This document shows positions 1 through 3,676 of a stretch of DNA of 6,261 bases, piece after piece. Source of the stretch: JBDSYA01 sp039925865 (GTDB lineage Bacteria; Bacteroidota; Ignavibacteria; Tepidaquicellales; Tepidaquicellaceae). Location: contig JBDSYA010000181.1 of the NCBI GenBank assembly GCA_039925865.1, positions 1 to 6,261 on the forward strand, written 5' to 3'. Position 1 is the first letter of the stretch. Every line of letters begins with the position of its first letter. A program made the position numbers and the translations under genes. Under the pieces are notes generated by a model. The model saw only the letters and a program-made list of their open reading frames with translations. It was not told where the DNA came from and made no database searches.

Positions 1-1
1 C

Positions 2-1621
2 AGGATCACATCAAATGATGGGATCGAAATGACTAGAGTTAAAGAAGTTATTGACTGCTGGTTTGACAGCGGCTCAATGCCTTTTGCCCAGCATCATTAT
101 CCATTTGAGAATAAAGAATTATTTGAAAAGAACTATCCTGCTGATTTCATAGCTGAAGGATTAGACCAGACAAGAGGATGGTTTTATTCTCTTCACGCCA
201 TCGGATCGTTTCTTTTTGATAAACCTGCATATAAAAATATTATAGTTAATGGCTTAGTGCTGGATAAGCATGGCAAGAAAATGAGCAAGTCCCTTGGGAA
301 TGTAGTCAGTCCGTTTGATATGATGAAAAGATATGGCGCTGACGTGCTAAGGTGGTATTCGATCTATTCTTCTCCTGTTGGAAATTCTAAACTTTTTAAT
401 GAAGATGAGCTTGTCGAAGTTCAGAATAAATTTTTTGATACTCTGATAAATACTTTCAGATTTTTTATTATATATGCAAATCTGTCAGGCTTTGATGATG
501 AAAGTTCAAAATTAACTGAATACAGTCAACGCGCTACAATTGATAAATGGATATTATCCAAGCTTAACTCTGTAAAGAAAAAATATTATTCTTTGATGGA
601 CGAGTACGATATCACAAAAGCAGCAAGATTAATATATGATTTTACAATCGACGAATTATCTAACTGGTATATACGCAGAAACAGGAAGCGTCTCAGACAT
701 CCGGCCAATGAAATTGACAGGCTTTCAGGATATCAAACGCTTTACGAAGTATTGACAGATCTGATAAAGATGATAGCACCTTTTTCTCCGTTCTTGCCGG
801 AATTACTGCACACCACTTTGAAAAAAAGCGATGAATCTATTCACCTTTCGGAATTCAGCAAAGTAAACGAATCTTTAATCGATAATAATCTTGAAGCTGA
901 AATGAAGATGGCGCAGGATATTGTTTATTTGATCCGGTCAATAAGAGTAAAAAATACATTAAGGGTAAGACAGCCATTAAAGCAGATCCTGATCCCGGTC
1001 TTAAACGGTGATGACAGGCAAAAATTGCTTAGTGTAAAGGATATAATACTTGAAGAAGTAAATGTGAAAGAGTTAAATATAATTGAAGGTAATTCCGATA
1101 TCATAATAAAAAAAACCAAACCGAATTTTAAATCGATCGGTCCGAAATTTGGCAAAGATGTTAAAAAAGTACAGCAGTTAATAAATGGTATGACCTCATT
1201 GCAGATATCTGAAGTGGAAAAAAACGGGATTGTAAAAATAAATGAATTCGAATTTACAAGAGAAGACATCGAGATCTACACTGAAAATATTGAAGGATGG
1301 ATCGTGGAAACATATAATGGTATTACAGTTGCGCTTGATACAAAGCTTGATGAAGGTCTGAAAGAAGAGGGAATAGTCCGCGAGTTTATTAACCGGGTTC
1401 AGAATTTCAGGAGATCAAATGAATTTGACATCAGTGATAAAGTAAAGATCTTTTTTAAAACAACTGAAAATATCAGCAATGTGCTCAAAAAAAATATGGA
1501 ATATATTAAATCAGAAACACTGAGTGAAAAGATCGTAAGCGCAAACGGTCAGGATTTCCAGTATTTTAATACAGATATAAATGGAGAGCAATGTGATATT
1601 TTTCTTCAGAAAATAAGTTAA
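2..1621 (+). CDS. ileS: Isoleucyl-tRNA synthetase, C-terminal half (5' end outside window)
   Basis: Cytoplasmic class I enzyme that attaches isoleucine to tRNA-Ile. The reading frame is open to the left edge, so the ATG at 29 is an internal methionine, not the start; 539 residues are visible, about half of a usual protein of just over 1000. In the visible fragment, WFDSG (residues 20-24) and the following GLDQTRGWFYSL segment belong to the catalytic core just after the editing insertion. The KMSKS signature that binds ATP is intact at 278-292. The helical anticodon-binding domain follows, then a C-terminal region with RQPLKQILIPVL and KPNFKSIGPKFGKD. Only two cysteines are visible (in DCWFDSG and close to the C-terminus), so the C-terminal zinc finger of the E. 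coli-type enzyme is absent. From family knowledge this fits the eukaryote-like type-2 IleRS usual in Bacteroidota relatives; some type-2 enzymes resist mupirocin, but that cannot be judged here. The editing domain and HIGH motif lie outside the window. First visible gene of the ileS-dksA-lspA cluster. Confidence 0.97.
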   Translation, partial: RITSNDGIEMTRVKEVIDCWFDSGSMPFAQHHYPFENKELFEKNYPADFIAEGLDQTRGWFYSLHAIGSFLFDKPAYKNIIVNGLVLDKHGKKMSKSLGNVVSPFDMMKRYGADVLRWYSIYSSPVGNSKLFNEDELVEVQNKFFDTLINTFRFFIIYANLSGFDDESSKLTEYSQRATIDKWILSKLNSVKKKYYSLMDEYDITKAARLIYDFTIDELSNWYIRRNRKRLRHPANEIDRLSGYQTLYEVLTDLIKMIAPFSPFLPELLHTTLKKSDESIHLSEFSKVNESLIDNNLEAEMKMAQDIVYLIRSIRVKNTLRVRQPLKQILIPVLNGDDRQKLLSVKDIILEEVNVKELNIIEGNSDIIIKKTKPNFKSIGPKFGKDVKKVQQLINGMTSLQISEVEKNGIVKINEFEFTREDIEIYTENIEGWIVETYNGITVALDTKLDEGLKEEGIVREFINRVQNFRRSNEFDISDKVKIFFKTTENISNVLKKNMEYIKSETLSEKIVSANGQDFQYFNTDINGEQCDIFLQKIS

Positions 1622-1633
1622 ATAACATTTAAC

Positions 1634-1655
1634 ATCTATAATAAATCTATAATAA
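1634..1655 (+). repeat. Perfect 11-bp tandem repeat carrying two TATAAT boxes
   Basis: ATCTATAATAA occurs twice head to tail (1634-1644 and 1645-1655) in the 46-base gap between ileS and the dksA-like gene. Each copy contains an exact TATAAT (1637-1642 and 1648-1653). The second copy ends inside the AAGGGG ribosome-binding site of the next gene. No TTGACA-like box was found about 17 bases upstream of either hexamer, so promoter activity is only a possibility. The repeat itself is certain; its function is inference. Confidence 0.85.
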
Positions 1656-1659
1656 GGGG
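1654..1659 (+). promoter_or_regulatory. Ribosome-binding site AAGGGG for the dksA-like gene
   Basis: AAGGGG lies 8 bases before the TTG at 1668. An in-frame TAA at 1653-1655 leaves no earlier start. The next in-frame ATG (near 2013) would remove the whole lysine-rich tail and part of the helical domain. The site therefore supports TTG as the true initiation codon. Confidence 0.75.
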
Positions 1660-1667
1660 TATTAAAT

Positions 1668-2327
1668 TTGGCAAAAACAAAATCTACAAGCTCAATTAAA
1701 AAGACAGCGACTGTTAAAATTAAATCCACTAAGACAGGAAAGAATGATCTAAAGGTTTCAGGCAAAAAACTTTCAGATAAGAATTCCGGGACCAAAAATG
1801 CTACAATTAAAAAAGCTGTTAAAAAAACAGGAATTGCAAAACCAAAAGAAACCGTAAAAAAAGTTCAGCCTGGTGCTATAATTCCTATTGAAAAAAAAAT
1901 CAAAAAGCATAAACCAAATAAAAAAGTAAAGTATACACTTTCCGAATTAAAACATTTCAGGGAAATAATTCTTAAAGAAAGAAAATCTATTCTTGAAAGC
2001 GCAAAAGCAAATATGGATGCCTTAGTTGATAAAGATTCGGGAGAATATAAAGGAGTTGACCTTACATATTCCACTCATATGGCTGAACAGGGTACAGATG
2101 AAATGGAAAGGGAAAAAAATTATTTGTTTGTTCAGAGGGATGAAAAATATTTAGGATATCTTCAGGATGCATTGACGAGAATAGACCAGGGCACTTATGG
2201 AATTTGCACCGACTGTAAGGATGATCCGAAGAACTTATGCCGAACATGTCCCTTGATACAAAAGGAAAGGCTGGAACTTGTTCCTATTACTCAGCATTGT
2301 ATTGAGTGTAAAAATTTAAGGGGTTAA
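1668..2327 (+). CDS. TraR/DksA-family zinc-finger protein with lysine-rich N-terminal tail
   Basis: A 219-residue protein starting at TTG (1668). DksA-family proteins bind the secondary channel of RNA polymerase and alter promoter output, often with ppGpp. Residues 1-88 are a low-complexity basic tail with 29 lysines, no arginine and only four acidic residues, like histone H1/AlgP-type tails. From about residue 90 comes a helical DksA-like region, with HMAEQGTDEMEREK at 137-150, resembling the YteA/YocK branch more than the DxxDxA tip of E. coli DksA. The C-terminus has GTYGIC, KERLELVP and CIEC, standard for the zinc finger. There are six cysteines in three CxxC pairs (180/183, 191/194, 211/214) instead of the usual four, because of a short insertion around NLCRTCP. 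E. coli DksA is 151 residues. Whether it acts on RNA polymerase or binds nucleic acid through the tail is inferred. Lies 46 bases after ileS and 7 before lspA, so probably co-transcribed. Family assignment is firm; equivalence to DksA is not. Confidence 0.9.
   Translation: MAKTKSTSSIKKTATVKIKSTKTGKNDLKVSGKKLSDKNSGTKNATIKKAVKKTGIAKPKETVKKVQPGAIIPIEKKIKKHKPNKKVKYTLSELKHFREIILKERKSILESAKANMDALVDKDSGEYKGVDLTYSTHMAEQGTDEMEREKNYLFVQRDEKYLGYLQDALTRIDQGTYGICTDCKDDPKNLCRTCPLIQKERLELVPITQHCIECKNLRG
2318..2323 (+). promoter_or_regulatory. Ribosome-binding site AAGGGG for lspA, inside the end of the dksA-like gene
   Basis: AAGGGG overlaps the last codons of the preceding gene and lies 11 bases before the TTG at 2335. 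An in-frame TAA at 2317-2319 excludes an earlier start, and the next ATG (residue 36) would delete the conserved DQITK segment. The same AAGGGGT block precedes the previous gene. The overlap suggests translational coupling. Confidence 0.65.
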
Positions 2328-2334
2328 ATTTAAA

Positions 2335-3057
2335 TTGAAAGTTTTAATAATAACGTTTTTTATAGTTCTTTTAGACCAGATCACTAAGTTATATGTTAAA
2401 GGAATCAAGATCGCTTCACTTGGCATTGATATTCCCGGAATGCCGTACCAGGCTTCAAAAAAAGTATTCGGAGATTTTTTTAAAATAACTTTTATCGAAA
2501 ATCCCGGAATGGCTTTTGGCATTCAATTGGGCGGAAAGCTTTTTCTTTCTTTGTTTACAATCTTCGCCACATTATTATTGATCTTTTTTTTATATAAAAA
2601 CAGACACGAAGATCTTGTACTGAGAATTGCTTTGGCTTTTATACTGGGAGGCGCGGTTGGTAATTTGATAGACAGAGTATTCTACGGAAATATTTACGAC
2701 TACGCACCGTATTTTTATGGTAAGGTAGTTGACTTTCTTCACTTCGACTTTCCTAATTTTACAATTTTCGGAAAGACTATTTATTCCTGGCCAATTTTTA
2801 ATGTGGCTGATGTTTTCGTTACGTTTGGCTTCCTGATGATTTTATTTGGATATAAGAAAATATTCAAAAATGAACCAAAGGAAGAAGATGAGCAAACTGA
2901 AAACGATGATATCGGAAGGGATGAAAATGTTTTATCTGACAGTAACAGCCTGATCACTCATCCAAATACAACAGAACCATCGGTGTTGTCTGAAGAAATT
3001 AACAGAAATGAAAAATTGAATGCAGAAAATTTAAATAAAGAAAAGAATGTAAGTTAA
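2335..3057 (+). CDS. lspA: Lipoprotein signal peptidase (signal peptidase II)
   Basis: Inner-membrane aspartyl protease that removes the signal peptide from prolipoproteins after diacylglycerol has been attached to the lipobox cysteine. It starts at TTG (2335) and has 240 residues. All family motifs are present: DQITK (14-18), ENPGMAFG (55-62), GGAVGNLIDR (105-114), VVDF (131-134) and FNVAD (155-159). By comparison with the Pseudomonas enzyme the catalytic pair should be D133 and D159. Their spacing is 26 residues rather than 19, owing to a longer periplasmic loop. A further insertion, YGNIYDYAPYFYGK, lies between GNLIDR and VVDF. Four hydrophobic segments fit the four-helix fold, at about 2-13, 69-87, 95-112 and 153-173. 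Residues 178-240 form a polar tail rich in Glu, Asp and Asn, beyond the usual length of about 160-170. The tail should be cytoplasmic, as the family's C-terminus is; its role is unknown. The gene closes the ileS-dksA-lspA cluster and converges on the ferredoxin gene. Confidence 0.96.
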   Translation: MKVLIITFFIVLLDQITKLYVKGIKIASLGIDIPGMPYQASKKVFGDFFKITFIENPGMAFGIQLGGKLFLSLFTIFATLLLIFFLYKNRHEDLVLRIALAFILGGAVGNLIDRVFYGNIYDYAPYFYGKVVDFLHFDFPNFTIFGKTIYSWPIFNVADVFVTFGFLMILFGYKKIFKNEPKEEDEQTENDDIGRDENVLSDSNSLITHPNTTEPSVLSEEINRNEKLNAENLNKEKNVS

Positions 3058-3089
3058 AATTCAACTGTTTTGCCTAATAAAAAAAATCC
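3058..3089. other. Short convergent intergenic gap, no clear terminator
   Basis: These 32 bases separate the stop codons of lspA and the ferredoxin gene. A run of eight A (3079-3086) reads as eight T on the minus strand just after the ferredoxin stop codon, but I see no stable hairpin before it on that strand, and none with a T-run on the plus strand. Termination may be factor-dependent or the transcripts may overlap. Confidence 0.6.
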
Positions 3090-3422
3090 TTATCTGCCTT
3101 CAACGTCAAGCACTTCTTTTCTTTTGAGCAATGTTTCTTTATCTTCAACATGCTTAGGATCGGGCACACAACAGTCCACAGGGCACACAGCTGCGCATTG
3201 CGGTTCATCATGAAATCCTACACATTCCGTACATTTATCGGGCACGATATAAAAAAATTCACTTGAATAAAAACCGTCTGCCCCGGAAGGTGCGGGCTGA
3301 GCATCACTAAAAGAATTACCACCTAAAACCCAGTTTGCACCACCTTCATAAATTGCCGTATTCGGGCACTCAGGTTCGCATGCACCACAATTTATACATT
3401 CAGTGGTTATCATAATTGCCAT
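3090..3422 (-). CDS. 2[4Fe-4S] ferredoxin, YfhL/Allochromatium type
   Basis: A 110-residue soluble, cytoplasmic one-electron carrier with two [4Fe-4S] clusters. The first motif is CxxCxxCxxxCP at C9, C12, C15 and C19. The second is CxxC-x8-CxxxCP at C64, C67, C76 and C80, followed by VDCC (C84, C85). The eight-residue stretch between the second and third cysteines of motif two, plus the trailing cysteines, are the marks of the Allochromatium vinosum/YfhL subgroup, known for very low-potential clusters. A Gly/Ser/Ala/Pro-rich spacer (about 27-55) separates the motifs, and a charged helix ends the protein. The ATG at 3420-3422 is preceded by AGGAGA 11 bases away; Met4 would be too far from that site. 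The gene is transcribed towards lspA, away from the sensor kinase, and no partner oxidoreductase is in the window, so its electron donor and acceptor cannot be named. Confidence 0.95.
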   Translation of the reverse strand: MAIMITTECINCGACEPECPNTAIYEGGANWVLGGNSFSDAQPAPSGADGFYSSEFFYIVPDKCTECVGFHDEPQCAAVCPVDCCVPDPKHVEDKETLLKRKEVLDVEGR

Positions 3423-3433
3423 AATATAAATTT

Positions 3434-3439
3434 TCTCCT
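3434..3439 (-). promoter_or_regulatory. Ribosome-binding site AGGAGA for the ferredoxin gene
   Basis: TCTCCT on the plus strand reads AGGAGA on the coding strand, 11 bases before the ATG at 3422. It favours this start over the internal Met4. Confidence 0.7.
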
Positions 3440-3504
3440 ATTATTTTATCTAATTTTCAAATTACTCAATTTAGAAGTTGTATTCAATTTCATTATTGAG
3501 TTAC

Positions 3505-3530
3505 TTAACAAATAACTGAGTTTTGTTTAA
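3505..3530. repeat. Imperfect inverted repeat, possible operator
   Basis: TTAACAAA (3505-3512) faces TTTGTTTAA (3522-3530) across a 9-base centre, giving eight pairs with one bulged T. It sits mid-way in the divergent intergenic region, where a regulator of either neighbour might bind. In DNA this AT-rich such repeats also arise by chance. Confidence 0.3.
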
Positions 3531-3577
3531 CAAGAAAGTGATAAGAAAAATTATTATGGAAATTTCATCATTCATTT

Positions 3578-3609
3578 TTTGTATTTTCAAGTAAACACAA
3601 TTACATTTT
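3578..3609 (+). promoter_or_regulatory. Possible Bacteroidota-type promoter for the sensor kinase
   Basis: TTTG at 3578-3581 and TACATTTT at 3602-3609 are 20 bases apart. This approximates the Bacteroidota -33 TTTG / -7 TAnnTTTG pattern, with one mismatch in the -7 box. Transcription would begin near 3616, just before the signal-peptide-like stretch. The match is weak in such AT-rich sequence and the organism's promoter consensus is not known from this window. Confidence 0.25.
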
Positions 3610-3618
3610 TTGTAGCGG

Positions 3619-3676
3619 ATGCTTTAAAGTATTTATCGCATTCTGTTTTTATTATTCTTTAACTGCTTATGCATTT
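3619..3676 (+). other. Out-of-frame signal-peptide-like coding remnant upstream of the kinase
   Basis: In the frame starting at 3626, the sequence up to 3673 encodes KVFIAFCFYYSLTAYA: a basic residue, a hydrophobic core and an AYA end typical of signal peptidase I sites. An ATG at 3619 is one base out of phase with it, and the kinase frame at 3675 (FEDEIKFEHL) is one base out of phase on the other side. Dropping one T from 3623-3625 and one from 3674-3676 would give MLKVFIAFCFYYSLTAYA fused to the kinase. As written, the frames are broken: TAA at 3625-3627 in the ATG frame, TAA at 3660-3662 in the kinase frame. This may be real inactivation, assembly error or coincidence. Confidence 0.45.

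Larger units (their letters stand above)
3423..3668. other. AT-rich divergent intergenic region between ferredoxin and sensor kinase
   Basis: This region should hold the promoters of both flanking genes. I see an imperfect inverted repeat at 3459-3470 / 3495-3506 (core ACTCAAT / ATTGAGT), a second at 3505-3512 / 3522-3530 (TTAACAAA / TTTGTTTAA, one bulge), and a signal-peptide-like coding stretch at 3619-3673, listed separately. The only small frame with an ATG (3556-3594, 12 codons) has no ribosome-binding site and looks like chance. No RNA gene or mobile element is evident. Confidence 0.6.

Noticed and set aside
29..31. ATG at 29 as the start of ileS
   Set aside because: The frame is open to the window edge and the residues before it continue the conserved synthetase sequence; starting here would omit the HIGH motif and editing domain.
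925..1269. Minus-strand open frame of 114 codons inside ileS
   Set aside because: It lies wholly within conserved ileS coding sequence, is Phe/Ser/Ile-rich as expected from antisense of AT-rich coding DNA, and has no recognisable domain.
1511..1795. Minus-strand open frame spanning the ileS/dksA junction
   Set aside because: It overlaps two well-supported genes on the other strand; its hydrophobic look comes from the antisense of lysine codons.
3079..3086. A8/T8 run as a terminator for the ferredoxin gene
   Set aside because: No hairpin precedes the T-run on the minus strand, so an intrinsic terminator cannot be supported.
3556..3594. Twelve-codon frame MEISSFIFCIFK as a leader peptide
   Set aside because: No ribosome-binding site, no attenuator hairpin and no run of regulatory codons; chance is enough to explain it.
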